A stretch of 64,000 bases of DNA from Henckelia pumila (taxonomy: Eukaryota; Streptophyta; Magnoliopsida; Lamiales; Gesneriaceae). The notes beneath the pieces were generated by a model. It had not been told where the DNA came from, did no database searches, and worked only from the letters and a program-made list of their open reading frames with translations. The stretch lies in assembly GCF_033568475.1 (NCBI RefSeq), contig NC_133122.1, positions 185,523,449-185,587,448 on the forward strand, written 5' to 3'. Every line of letters begins with the position of its first letter. The stretch's first letter is position 1. Of the stretch, positions 46,432 to 58,407 are shown piece by piece. A program made the position numbers and the translations under genes.

Positions 46432-47762
46432 TATAGTAGCCCGTAACCAAATAAGGAGATTTAGGATCTAATCGCATTTACTAAACTTGAGTTCGGACGC
46501 TCCGAAAGGAAGATCGGAGGCTCCAAACGTGATCGGACGATCCGAAGCCAGGATCGGAGGCTCCGAACGTGTTCGGACGCTCCGTCAGCAAGTTCGGACG
46601 GTCCGATCGGAGTCCAGTATTACGTCATTGCTTACGTCAGCAAGATGACGTCACGACTGACGTATTAATGGAACTTCGGACGCTTCGAAGTCGAGTTCGG
46701 ATGGCCCGAACGTGTTCGGAGGCTCCGAAGTAGGGTTCGGATGGCCCGAACTCCGGCTATAAATAGAGGTGCCGAGATTCATTTTCAAGTGCACCATTCA
46801 CCTCTCTTCTCTCGATTCCTTGGTCTTCCAGCTTAGATCTAGGGCTTTTTAGGCGTCCCGTTGGGAATCCAGAAGTGGCATAGCGGTCCAGATGTCGTAG
46901 CGGAGCTGTGGCCTAGTTTTGAGGCAATCGATAGCAAAGGGCTGACGACGGACGCATGTATAGCTTTTGCTTCCTAAAAATATTTAGGAGTATGCAATAA
47001 CTTAGTTAAGGCTTTTAGATCACTATAATGATATTAATATCATTTGACATTGTAGCGCGGACTATAGACGTGGACTTAGAGCTGGTAGAGCTTGCCTAGT
47101 ATTTGAGGTACGAAAGTACTGTTCGAGATATTCTGACTGAGTGCATGTATTATGTGACTGCATGATTTATATGACATGATTTTATGCTGCATACATCTGC
47201 ATATTGAGTTATCTCTTTTGAGATGTCTGTTAGTAGGGTTTTACCCTATCCTGTTAGTTGATGGACTACCATCGATTTGGGTCCGGAGTATACACTGGTA
47301 TTCGGTATGTGAGCCACCTCCTGAAGCGACGGCACATCGTGCTACATACCAGGGGCCAGTCTGTCTTTGTCATCTGATTTTTGGCCTCTAGTCAGTAGGC
47401 GGTATACTTGCATTCATGTATACTCATACTCTCGTGCTGAGAGTTTTATGCTCACATCTCGTACTTTGTGTATTTGGACACCCTATTCCATGGGGCAGGT
47501 TTGCGATTGGATGAGGCGGGTGGATCCAAGAGGGGCTAGGCAGTGGATTGGCCAGCTGGAGCTTCGCCTAGGGTTTCATTGTATTGTATTGGGTTGACAC
47601 AGTATTCGATTTGGTTGTATAACTATTTGGGTTGCAGATTCCTTTCCTTGGAATTGTATATTGTTATTGATTTCGCAGTTTAATTCTGGTTTATCTGTTC
47701 AATTAAGTTAACCACATGCTTAAGTTTCTGATTAGTAGATGATCTCGGTAAGGGTCACTACA
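46432..47762 (+). repeat. 5' LTR of the nested complete gypsy element
   Basis: 1,331 bp ending GGTAAGGGTCACTACA. TATAAATA lies at 46758-46765. Directly upstream, 46491-46753 is an array of TTCGGA-N3-5-TCCGAA-type inverted motifs. Short frames such as 47176-47391 are incidental. Confidence 0.93.
46491..46753. promoter_or_regulatory. Array of CpG-rich inverted motifs upstream of the LTR TATA box
   Basis: At least nine ttcgga/tccgaa half-sites, often paired as dyads (ttcggacgctccgaa; gttcggatggcccgaac), end just before ctccggctataaatag. The 3' LTR repeats the array at about 55815-56067. Confidence 0.75.
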
Positions 47763-47766
47763 TTTA

Positions 47767-47778
47767 TGGTATCAGAGC
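47767..47778 (+). promoter_or_regulatory. Primer-binding site, initiator tRNA-Met
   Basis: TGGTATCAGAGC, four bases after the 5' LTR. Confidence 0.9.
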
Positions 47779-47837
47779 ATGCATAGTATTCTTGGGATTT
47801 AGATTCTGCATAAAATAACTGTGAGGTAATTTTGTAG

Positions 47838-49042
47838 ATGGCGGATCACGGTGATCAGAGTAGCCATGACAGTATAGGTGGAAGTTGGGGCGATGGTGAT
47901 CGGGAGCGTCGTCGAGAACGCCATCATCGACGCCATGATGAGAACCGTTTCAGTGTGCGCCGGTCCTTACAGATGGGTCCTAAGCCCTTGGTTGGAGGCG
48001 AGACTCCGGAGGATGCGGAGAACTGACTAGATTGCATGGAGACTTGCTTTCAGACACTCCACTGTACTGAGGAGCAGAAGATGGAGACGCTTGGTTATAT
48101 TTTGGATAGGCGAGCCCGTAAGTGGTGGAGGTTTACTTCTGCACCATTTGTTGCAGCAAGAGAAGTTGCCACTTGGGCCGAGTTCCGCACAGCTTTTCAG
48201 AAGCTGTATTTTCCTCCTGCACTCCTTCAGGCGAAGACGGGTGAGTTACTGAGTTTGCGTCAGGGATCCATGTCGATTGACGAGTATCAGCAGAAGTTCT
48301 TTGATCTGTTTTCCTATTGCCCTGAGATTGCTGACAGCTCAGAGATGAAGTACAATCTATTCCTTCAGGATCTTAACCCAGAGATTCATGACCGTTTGGC
48401 GGTCGGTGATGATATGACCTATGAGGATTTGGTGAGCCGTTGTCACCAGGCGGAGGATAGAATTCGGCGTAACAGGTCTTTCTCTCAGTCGAGGCCTGCG
48501 AGTTCTTTGGGTCCCCGTGCTCAGTCTTTCAAGAAGTCCGGATCTACTTCTTCTTCCTCTGGTTCCGGTGGTGTTGTGCGTTTTGGGAAGAAGGAGAAGT
48601 GCGATCATTGTGGGAAGAACCATCCGACAGACAAATTCCGTAAAGCTTCTGGGGCATGTTTTTGATGTGGAGAGGTCGGTCATCTCCGGAGGGATTGTCC
48701 ATTTGCTAGGGGAGGCAGTTCTGGTTCAGGTTCAGGATCGGGTTCTCAGACTACCATTCAGCAGAGGTCACAGGGACAGTCTGCTGGGAGTTCTCATTTG
48801 AAACCGAAGACTTTTGGCCAGGTGTTTGCCTTGAGGCATGATCAGGCCGTAGAGGAGAATGAGAAGGTCATCGCAGGTACATTTCTGTTATATGGCATAC
48901 CTGCTCTTGTACTTATTGACACTGGTGCATCTCATTCCTTCATTTCTGCACATTTTGTTAAGAGGCATAAGTTACCATGCATTGCACTAGACGTAGTGGT
49001 TTCTGTTTCTAATCCGACGGGTCAATCTGCTTTGGCTAAACG
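47838..49042 (+). pseudogene. Ty3/gypsy gag and start of protease, broken
   Basis: MADHGDQSSHDS opens gag. A TGA at 48024-48026 replaces the Trp of the usual NW(L) motif. The capsid block runs 48036-48600 (RARKWWRF, EFRTAFQKLYFP, SIDEYQQKFFDL). The first zinc knuckle is CDHCGKNHPTDKF, with its last Cys changed to Phe. A second TGA (48663-48665) precedes CGEVGHLRRDC. Protease follows with LIDTGASHSFI intact. The solo LTR at 49043 breaks the frame, which resumes at 52401. Confidence 0.9.
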
Positions 49043-52000
49043 TGTGACGTCCCGTATTTTTAACATTTAATAAAAAAGTTGCGAAAACAAAGGAGAAAAT
49101 TTTTTCAAAACTTTTTAAACTATGCAGGGAGTGCATCGCCCTAGTAAATCAACAAAATAAAATATGAAACATGAATGCAACCCTACATTTAAGTCCATCT
49201 AAGATACGGCATGTCAAAACCTACTACTAATATTTAAATGAGACAAGGGAATGTGACTATGTGAGTTACTATAAACAAACTACTACATCAAATACATTTA
49301 AAATAATCTAGGAACTCACTTAACAATTATCAAACCGAAATGAACATTTAAAAGACTAAACATTTGAAATCCTAAAAACTCATCATTAAAAGACTGACAA
49401 TTAAAATAATTAAATCATTACTTTTAAACATCGTACATATAATATTGTAACAATATGACATAAATAAACATAGGTAAATCCTTTTGCTTTAAATATATCT
49501 GAGCATCTGAACTATCGTGTCATGCAATGAATTCGCCTCTTGGACTCTTCAGCCGTGCTACCAAAGCTTTGTAAATGAAAACTGCTAAACCATCTGCACC
49601 ATTCAAGTATAGTGAGTCTAAAGGACTCAACAAGATTAAAATATGCATATCGATATCATTATTGCTTCAAAATTTAAACTTAAAATATCTTGAACATACA
49701 TAACATGATACCTTGAACTTGAGAAACTTTAACGTAAACATCATGAAACTTTAAACTTAAAATCTTGAACATGAACTTCAAAATTCTTAAAAGATGCAAA
49801 GAACTTGAACATGGACATCAACTTACCTAACTTTAAATCTTGAAAATAAACTTCATGCATATTCTCAAAACTTTACCATTCCATTCTTAAATAAACAATT
49901 ACACTTAACATTTAATGAAAATCATGCAACTTGAACAAACATTAGACGATGAACGTAAATCATGAAAATAAACCCTGACCCTAAACCATGAACATAACAT
50001 ATCATGACATAAACATAAACATGAACGTGAGCATGATCTTAATCTTAATTGATGAATTATGTGAAGTTGTGGCAACCGTCTGATAGGCCTAAAATTATCA
50101 TTTACTGTTGATCAACAAGTAATTGGAAAGGCCCCTCCGGAGCTTATCCCGAAGTGCTAGTCCCGTGTCTTTCCATCACTTAACTCATAATTGGAAAGGC
50201 CCCTCCGGAGCTTATCCCGAAGTGTCAGTCCCGTAGATTTGTAAAGATCCCTCCGGCGCCCATCCAGAAGTACCAATCCCGTATTATCACCACAAAACAC
50301 ATAAGACAACAAAATCCTTTATGCTTCATTATCATATAATTTCATCATCATATCATCTTATCATATCATCTTACTTTCATCATAACTTATCGTTCATCAT
50401 ATCATTATGAAGCATCATTGTTTCATCGTAACTTCCGTCATAACTTTCATTTCATGAACATAAAACTTTACTCGATAACTTCATGCATGTTATAGATGAT
50501 TAAAAATCATACTTTCATATTGAACATAGGTTTCATGAATGAAACTTAGACATGTACATGCATCACATAACATAATCGGTCCACGCAAGTCGTTCTTTTC
50601 GTTCGTGACTTAAAACTTAAAACTTTTTGCATAGAAACTCTTAAATATACTTTATAAGCCTTTAAAGATCATAACCATGAATTTAGGACCCTAAAATAAC
50701 ATTAAAAAAAAATTCAAATCAGAAGGCCATGCGCGGGGCCACCTTTTGGGCGCGGGCGCGCATGCTTTGCTGATGGGTCTGCTTGTTCATTATTAAACTC
50801 TATTTTGCAGTCGGAATTTGGAAAAGTGTAAACATAAAAGTTGTAGCCCTTGATCTTCGATTTCCAATGCAGGAAATCGCAACACAATTGGAGTTTGCAG
50901 TACAAAGTGATGCTCATTCTACAGAGATGTGTCACTTCCAAAAATTCAAAATACGCGACACACTTCGGGGTGACTTTGACTAATCTTTCAAAATGATTTT
51001 GACAAAACTCAAAACATGAAACTTGTAGATAAATGAGGTATCTTCCAAATAAAATTGGCCTCATATTATTTGGATTAGTAAACTAGTCTTAATCATCAAA
51101 ATGGTAACAAGTGCCGCTAATCCGAAACAATCCAACACATGTAACATTTCAAAACTTTAACTCAAACTAACTCAATACTTCAAAATATGGTATTTTCTAC
51201 TACTATAGCTATATAATTTAAATAAAATATCCCTTGAAACTTCAAGGACACATAAGAACTTAAAAGAAATATGTATCTCTTGAATAAAATTCAAGAACAT
51301 GACAAGAACGACGTACACTTCACGATTTCATCAATTCATAACTTGATACTCGTAATTTCATGCTTCTTCAAAATCATAAACCATTAAAACATGCACATCA
51401 ACATATGTTTTCATATTACAATAATTATAATCTTGAATGGGTTTCAAAACCTTAAAATACTTGTTAAAAAACTTGCCTTTGATCTTTGAAGAACGAAATC
51501 AACATGAACTTGTAGAGATCTATCCTTACTCAAACGGAATCGAGACATTCTAAAAAGGTAACCAAAGGAAGATGAAATACAAGAGGTTGTTAGGCTGTTC
51601 AAGATGGCTTCGACCAAAAATAAAGATTCATAGCTCAAATCAAAGGTACGGATGTAAAGAAGATGTCCCTTCAAACGGAATGAATTTTGGACACCGGATG
51701 AAGAAGACATGAGTCATTTACGGTAGCTGCACATAGGGAAGCGAGGTGAAGGATGGAGAATCACAAAGATGGAGGAAAAGAATGGGGAATGAACCGTGTG
51801 ATTGGGGTGACAAATGACAAAAGGATTGATTGGTATGGAGTGAGAGAGGACAAAACCTTTAATTTAGATGGGGTAGGGGGAGGAAATAATAAGGGACGGT
51901 GGTTGGAAATACTACATCAAACGTAGTTTGTTCAATGCACCTCTAACTCGACTAATAAGATTTTCTATCCTCTCGATGATTAGAATAAAACTATAGTAAT

Positions 52001-52395
52001 ATTATACTCAAAATATTCGTGAAATTATTTTCTACGATATTGTTCATAGGCTAGTCTCATTTTATCAGTCCAAGATTAACTAAATCGTGAAAACATTTAG
52101 ATATCTTGTAATAAATAAATATATATTAGGAATATATCTAACATCAATTAATTTAAATCATGAATCTACACTTCATAAATGAAGTGCACAAAACCATTAA
52201 AATCATTTAACAAAATAAATAAACATATATTTTAATACATGAAATATCAACTTTTTAAATCATTCACACAACACATAAATATATTTAGTTGATAATAAAA
52301 TTTAAATCATAAATAATAAAATACAATAACTTAAAATTCATTTAAAATTCTTGTAATAAATCATGAATAGATTTATGGATTTTCCAGATATTACA
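49043..52395 (-). mobile_element. Exceptionally long solo LTR (3.35 kb), TSD AAACG
   Basis: TGTGACGTCCCG... to ...CCAGATATTACA on the plus strand. AAACG is duplicated at 49038-49042 and 52396-52400, and the protease frame (SALAKR / KRLVMGC) joins across it. Shared 3'-end blocks (actcactatacttgaatggtgcag on the minus strand) indicate minus orientation. It contains a 68/48-bp-period tandem repeat at 50121-50283 and a CATGCGCG...CGCGCATG inverted pair at 50728-50764. Frames inside it, such as 50714-51064 and 51444-51710, show no known domain. Confidence 0.9.
50121..50283. repeat. Tandem repeat inside the long solo LTR
   Basis: aattggaaaggcccctccgg / agcttatcccgaagtg / agtcccgt recurs at 50121, 50189 and, shortened, near 50237. 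A diverged version occurs at 44510-44560 on the other strand, so it is a feature of the LTR family. Confidence 0.85.
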
Positions 52396-52400
52396 AAACG

Positions 52401-54516
52401 TCTAGTGATGGGTTGCCCTTTAGAGTTCGAAGGGAACATTCTGATATCGAATCTCATGATTCTTGCGATGGACGATTTCGGTTGTATTCTGGGGATAGAC
52501 TTGCTGACTACCTATCGAGATTCAGTGGACTGCTATCAGAGATTAGTACGCTTTCATCCGGATGGGAGTGATAGCTGGTTTTTCTATGGTGAGAGAGCAC
52601 GACCTTCGATGCCGTTGGTATGATCTTTGAGAGCCTGTCGAGCTCTGGAGTCTTGCGGGGAAGGTTAACTCATCTATGCAGTTGATTTGTCCGCTGAAAG
52701 CGTTGGGATAGAGAGTATTCCAGTTGTGGATGAATTCCCAGATATATTTCCAGATGAGATTTCGGGTTTTTCTCCTGTTAGGGAAGTTGAGTTTGGCATA
52801 GAGTTGATGTCTGGTACTTCTCCTATTTCTCGAGCACCGTATCGTCTGGCGCCGTCAGAGATGCGAGAGTTGAAGAATCAGTTACAGGATCTTTTGGACA
52901 AGGGGTACATTCGTCCTAGTGTATCTCCTTGGGGAGCTTCTGTTCTCTTTGTGAAGAAGAAGAATGGGTCTATGCGGTTGTGCATTGACTATCGGCAGTT
53001 GAATCGGGTTACTGTGAAGAACAAGTATCCTTTGCCTCGTATTGATGATTTGTTTGATCAGCTGCAAGGTACTTCGGTTTACTCCAAGATTGACTTGAGA
53101 TCTGGGTATCATCAGATGAGAGTACGAGACCAGGACATAGCCAAGACTGCATTTCGTACTCGCTATGGGCATTACGAGTTTCTAGTGATGCATTTCGGTT
53201 TGACTAATGCGCCGACTATATTTATGGATCTGATGAACCGTGTTTTCAGGGAGTTTTTGGATAAGTTTGTCGTGGTTTTCATTGACGACATTTTGGTTTA
53301 TTCGCGCGATGCGGACGAGCATGTTTCTCACTTGAAGTTGGTACTACAGACTCTTCGGGATGAGCAGTTGTACGCCAAACTGAGTAAATGTGAGTTTTCG
53401 ATGGATCGAGTGGTGTTTCTTAGCCATATCATATCCAGGGAGGGGATTTCTGTTGATCCAAGCAAGATTGAGGTTGTGCTTAATTGGTCGCGTCCGAACG
53501 GTTGCTGAGATCCGTAGTTTTCTGGGTCTAGCAGGATACTATCGTCGTTTCATTTTGAACTTCTCAAGATAGCCCGACCGTTGATGCAGCTTACCCGCAA
53601 GGGTGTCAATTTCGAGTGGTCCTCAGAGTGTGAGGAGAATTTTTGTGAGCTTCGACGATGGTTGAATTCTACGCCGGTGTTGGCGTTACCGTCAGGATCA
53701 GGAGGGTATGTGGTTTACACAGATGCTTCTTTTCAAGGGTTAGGTTGTGTCCTGACTCAGAAGGGGCATGTGATCGCATACGCCTCTAGACATTTGAAGT
53801 TGCACGAAGACAATTATCCAGTTCATGATTTGGAGTTAGCAGCCATTGTGTTCGCTTTGAAGATCTGGCGTCATTATCTATATGGTGAGAAATTTGATAT
53901 ATTCATTGACCACAAGAGTCTCAAGTATTTGTTCACTCAGGCGGAGTTCAACATGAGACAGAGGCGTTGGATGGACTTGCTTAAGGACTATGATTGCGAG
54001 ATTAAGTACCATCCGGGAGCTGCTAATCTCACTGCTGATGCCTTGAGTCTCAAGGTACGACTATCCGCACTTCAGGCTTGTTCGATGTCTAGTGCGATCG
54101 GAGATTGTTGTTCTTCAGGGTATACCTTAAAGCACAAGAAAGGTATGAAGAGTATCCAGATGTTTGCGATACTATCTGAGCCAACTTTGTATTCGCGGAT
54201 TCGGGATGCTCAGATGTCTGATTTGAAGACCCAGCGTTTGGCTCGCTTAGCCAACGAGGGTAGCACGTCTGGATTTCACTATCAGTCAGATGGTTTTCTG
54301 TGTTTGTCTGGTAGGCTTGTGATTTCGGAGGATGAGGAGTTGCGAGAGGAGATCTTGTCTCAGGCACATCGCACTAAGTTGAGTATTAATCCGAGGAGTA
54401 ACAAGATGTACAAGGATCTACGTACTCGGTTTTGGTGGAAGGGAATGAAACGCAGTGTGTATCAGTATGTTTCGAAATGCTTGGTTTGTCAGCAGGTCAA
54501 AGCAGAGCACCGATGA
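52401..54516 (+). pseudogene. Ty3/gypsy protease end, reverse transcriptase, RNase H and integrase start, broken
   Basis: The KRLVMGCPLEFEG... protease tail stops at 52621. RT (52687-53508) is well kept with [22 protein letters not shown] and the catalytic [10 protein letters not shown] frameshift near 53500 precedes [17 protein letters not shown], and another lies near 53570. RNase H (53581 on) has YTDAS, HDLELAA and the TADAL motif. The integrase zinc-binding HHCC block (HRTKLSI...KCLVCQ) follows, and a stop at 54514 ends the frame. Confidence 0.92.
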
Positions 54517-55671
54517 CCTGGAGGTTTCTTCACAGTCTGCCTATTCTTGAGTGGAAATGGGAGTTTATCACGATGGATTTTGTGACCCATTTGCCGGTAT
54601 CCTCGAGGAACTGTGATGCTATCTGGGTTGTGGTAGACCGACTCACCAAGTCAGCTCATTTCATTTCCTATAGCCGAGTGTACAATGTGGATCGTATGGC
54701 TCGGTTGTACATTTAGGAGATCGTTCGACTTCATGGAGTGCCTGTGAGCATTGTCAGCGATCGTGACCCCATCTTTACTTCTAGGTTTTGGGGGAGTATT
54801 CAGCGTGCGATGGGCACTATTCTCAGTTTGAGTACTGCCTATCATCCGGAGACAGATGGTCAGTCAGAGCGCACTATCCGTACTTTGGAGGATATGCTTC
54901 GAGCGTGCATTATGGATTTTGGTTCAGCCTGGCATGATCATTTGCCATTGATTGAGTTTGCGTCCAACAACAGCTATCATCGTAGAATTGGGATGACACC
55001 TTTTGAGGCGTTGTACGGACGACGTTTTTGTACTCCACTTTTTTGGGAAGAAGTGGGGGGGGGGGGGGGGGGGTGACAGGCTGAAGGACTGAATTTAGTC
55101 CAGCAGACAACAGATATTGTTGATCAGATCAAAAAATGGATTAAGACTGCACAGGATCGTCAGGCCAGCTATGCTAATACTAAGCATAGGCCTTTGCAGT
55201 TTGATGTTGGGGAGAAGGTGTTTTTGAGAGTTTCATCTTTGCGCAGGATTCTCATATTTGGCCTCAAGGGCAAGTTGTCTCCCAGATTTATCGGTCCGTT
55301 TGAAATCTTGGAGAGCATAGGCGATTTGGATTACCGTTTGGCTTTGCCACCATATCTATCCAGTATTCACAACGTGTTCCACGTATCTCTGTTGCGATGA
55401 TATGTGGCGGATCAGTCTCATATTCTGCAGTCGTCTGAAGTTCAGGTGGATACGGATTTGACCTATGTAGAGAGGCCTATTCGTATTCTGGATCATAAGG
55501 ATAAGGTCTTGCGGAATAAAGTCATTCTTCTAGTTTTAGTTCAGTGGCAGCGCCGAGGCACTGAAGAAGCCACGTGGGAGCTTGAGAGTAGGATGCGTTT
55601 AGAGCATCCTGAGTTGTTTTCATTTTATTGTCGTGTTTCATTCAGTTTTGAACTCTGTAACCGTTTAAATT
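54517..55671 (+). pseudogene. Ty3/gypsy integrase core and chromodomain-like end, broken
   Basis: The core catalytic acids are visible: the Asp in MDFVTHLP, the Asp in VSDRDP and the Glu in DGQSERT. An in-frame TAG at 54715 and a 19-base G run (55055-55073) break it. The GPFEIL and HNVFHVSLLR motifs precede a TGA (55398) and a chromodomain-like end (LVQWQRRGTEEATWELES). This ordering supports a chromovirus. Confidence 0.9.
55055..55073 (+). repeat. 19-base G homopolymer in integrase
   Basis: It replaces the gaagtgggtgac seen in the related minus-strand copy (EVGDD), adding about 16 G. It may be a slippage product or a sequencing/assembly artefact. Confidence 0.85.
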
Positions 55672-55740
55672 GAATAAAGAATGTTTTCGCATATTATTTT
55701 ACATTCAGTACTTAAGATTTGATTTCGAGGATGAAATATC

Positions 55741-55755
55741 TTAAGTGGGGGATAA
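55741..55755 (+). promoter_or_regulatory. Polypurine tract before the 3' LTR
   Basis: ttaagtgggggataa directly precedes the 3' LTR start TGTAGTAGCCCG and fits a plus-strand primer site. Confidence 0.75.
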
Positions 55756-58407
55756 TGTAGTAGCCCGTAACCAAATAATGAGATTCAGGATCTAATCGCA
55801 TTTACTAAACTTGAGTTCGGATGCTCCGAAAGAAAGATCGGAGGCTTCTAACGTGATCGGACGATCCGAAGCCAGGATCGGAGGCTCCGAACGTGTTCGG
55901 ACGCTCCGTCGGCAGGTTCGAATGGTCCGATAGGAGTCCAGTATTACGTCATTGCTTACGTCAGCAAGATGATGTCACGGTTGACGTATTAATGGGACTT
56001 CGGACGCTCCGAAGTCGAGTTCGGATGGCCCGAACGTGTTCGAAGGCTCCGAAGTGGGGTTCGGACGTGTAGTGACCCTTACCTGGATCACCTACTAACA
56101 TAACTTAGGCATGCAATTAACTTAATTAAACAGAAATCAGAATTAAACTGCGAAAACCATAAACATTATACAATCCCAAGGAAAGGAATTTGCAAATATC
56201 CGAATAGTTTATACAACCAAATCGAAAGTTGTATCAACCCAATAACAACAGTAAAAGAAAACTAGATGAAGCTCCAGCTGGCTGACTACTGCCTAGACCC
56301 TCCTGGATCGACCCGCCTCGTCCAGTCGCAAAACTGCCCCAAGGAATAGGGCATCCAGAAACATAGAGTACGAGATGTGAGCATAAAATGCTCAGCACGA
56401 GAGTATGAGTATACATGCATGCAAGTGAACTCCCTACAGACTCGAGGTCAAAGATCAGATAACAAAGACAGACCGGGCCCTGGTATGTAGCACGCTATGC
56501 CGTCGCTTCAGGAGGTGGCTCACATACCAAAAATACCAGTGGATACACGGGACCCAAATCGATGGAAGTCCATCCACTAACAGGATAGGGTAAACTCTAC
56601 TAACAGACATCTCAATAGAGATTGCTCAAGATGTAAATGTATGGAGTATAAAATCATGGCATATAAATCATGCAGTCACATAATACATGCATACTCAGTC
56701 AGGATATCTCGAACAGTACTTTCGTACCTCAAACACTAGGCGCGCTCTACCAGCTCTAGGTCTACGCCTATAATCCGCACTACACTGCCAAATGATACTA
56801 ATATCATTATAGAGATCTAAAAGCCTTAACTAGGCTATTGCATACTTCTAAATATTTTTAGGAAGCAAAAACTATACATTCGTCCGTCGTTAGCCCTTTG
56901 CTGTCGATTGCCTCAAAACTAGGCCACAGCTCCGCTACGACGCCTGGATCGCTATGCCACTTCCGGATTTCCAACGGGACGCCTAGAACTCCCTAGATCT
57001 GAGTTAGAAGACTAAGGAATCGAGAAAGAAGAGATGAAAAGTGTGCTCAAATGTGAGCCTCGGCACCCCTATTTATAGACAACGAATGTTGCGTCCGATC
57101 CTCCATCGTTGCGTCCGTTCTTCTTGACGAACGTTGTGTCCATTCACCATCGTTACTTCCGATGGTGCCAATGTCACATCAAGTACGTAAGCAGTGATGC
57201 ATTTCTGATGGCACGAACGTTGCATCCGTTCCTAGAACGTTGCTTCCGTTCTGCCTGACCCTCCGGACCATTTCTGATCATACTGGGTCTAATCCCGGGC
57301 TCCGTTAATCCATTAGAAGTCTCCTTAATCATGTTTATTGGATTAAATAACAGTTAATCACTAAAAATGGGTTCGGGATACTACAGTACGGCCCGAACTC
57401 CGGCTATAAATAGAGGTGGCGAGATTCATTTTCAAGTGCACCATTCACCTCTCTTCTTTCGATTCCTTGGTCTTCCAGCTTAGATCTAGGGCTTTCTAGG
57501 CATCCCGTTGGGAATCCGGAAGTGGCATAGCGGCCCAGACGTTGTAGCGGAGCTGTGGCCTAGTTTTGAGGCAATCGACAGCAAAGGGCTGACGACGGAC
57601 GCAGGTATAGCTTTTGCTTCCTAAAAATATTTAGAAGTATGCAATAGCTTAGTTAAGGCTTTTAGAGAAATATAATGATATTAGTATCATTTGGCATTGT
57701 AGCGCGGACTATAGGCGTGGACTTAGAGCTGGTAGAGCTTGCCTAGTATTTGAGGTATGAAAGTACTGTTCGAGATATCCTGACTGAGTATGTATGTATT
57801 ATGTGACTGCATGATTTATATGACATGATTTTATGCTGCATACATCTGCATATTGAGCTATCTCTTTTGAGATGTCTGTTAGTAGGGTTTTACCCTATCC
57901 TGTTAGTGGATGAACTACCATCGATTTGAGTTCGGAGTATCTACTGGTATTCGGTATGTGAGCCACCTCCTGAAGCGACGGCACATCGTGCTACATACTA
58001 GGGCCCGATCTTTGTTATCTGATTCTTGGCCTCTATTCAGTAGGCGGTACACTTGCATTCATGTATAATCATACTCTCGTGCTGAGAATTTTATGCCCAC
58101 GTCTCGTACTTTGTGTATCTGGACACCCTATTCCATGGGGCAGGTTTGCGATTGGATGAGGCGGGTGGATCCAAGAGGGGCTAGGCAGTGGATTGGACAG
58201 CTGGAGCTTCGCCTAGGGTTTCATTGTATTGTATTGGGTTGATACAGTATTCGATTTGGTTGTATAACTATTTGGGTTGCAGATTCCTTTCCTTGGAATT
58301 GTATATTGTTATTGCTTCCGCAGTTTAATTCTGGTTTATCTGTTTAATTAAGTTAATTGCATGGTTAAGTTTTTGATTAGTAGGTGATCTCGGTAAGGGT
58401 CTCTACA
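55756..58407 (+). repeat. 3' LTR of the complete gypsy element, split by a nested solo LTR
   Basis: TGTAGTAGCCCG... to ...GGTCTCTACA. After removing 56068-57390 it is 1,329 bp, against 1,331 bp for the 5' LTR. A few dozen visible base differences from the 5' LTR show that the insertion is not very recent. Confidence 0.92.
56068..57385 (-). mobile_element. Solo LTR (1.32 kb) nested in the 3' LTR
   Basis: It begins TGTAGTGACCCTTACC on the plus strand, the complement of the surrounding family's 3' end, and ends ...GGGATACTACA. GGACG (56063-56067) and GTACG (57386-57390) form a TSD with one mismatch. A minus-strand TATA box lies near 57070-57077. The U3 array upstream of it (57083-57255) uses a different motif, GAACG-ttgcttc-CGTTC. 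It is a sister family of its host LTR in opposite orientation. Confidence 0.88.

Larger units (their letters stand above)
46432..58407 (+). mobile_element. Complete Ty3/gypsy (Tekay/Del-like chromovirus) element, TSD TAAAC
   Basis: The order is 5' LTR 46432-47762, PBS 47767-47778, gag, protease, RT, RNase H, integrase and chromodomain-like end, polypurine tract, then 3' LTR 55756-58407. Two solo LTRs are nested within it. The 5-bp duplication TAAAC flanks it exactly. The first LTR base pair is mutated (TATAG for TGTAG). Stops and frameshifts in gag, RT, RNase H and integrase make it non-functional. Confidence 0.95.

Noticed and set aside
46491-46753. Satellite DNA
   Set aside because: The motif array is confined to LTR U3 regions and has no fixed long period.
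50121-50283. CRISPR-like array
   Set aside because: Unequal spacing, adjacent repeats with no unique spacers, and a plant nuclear context.
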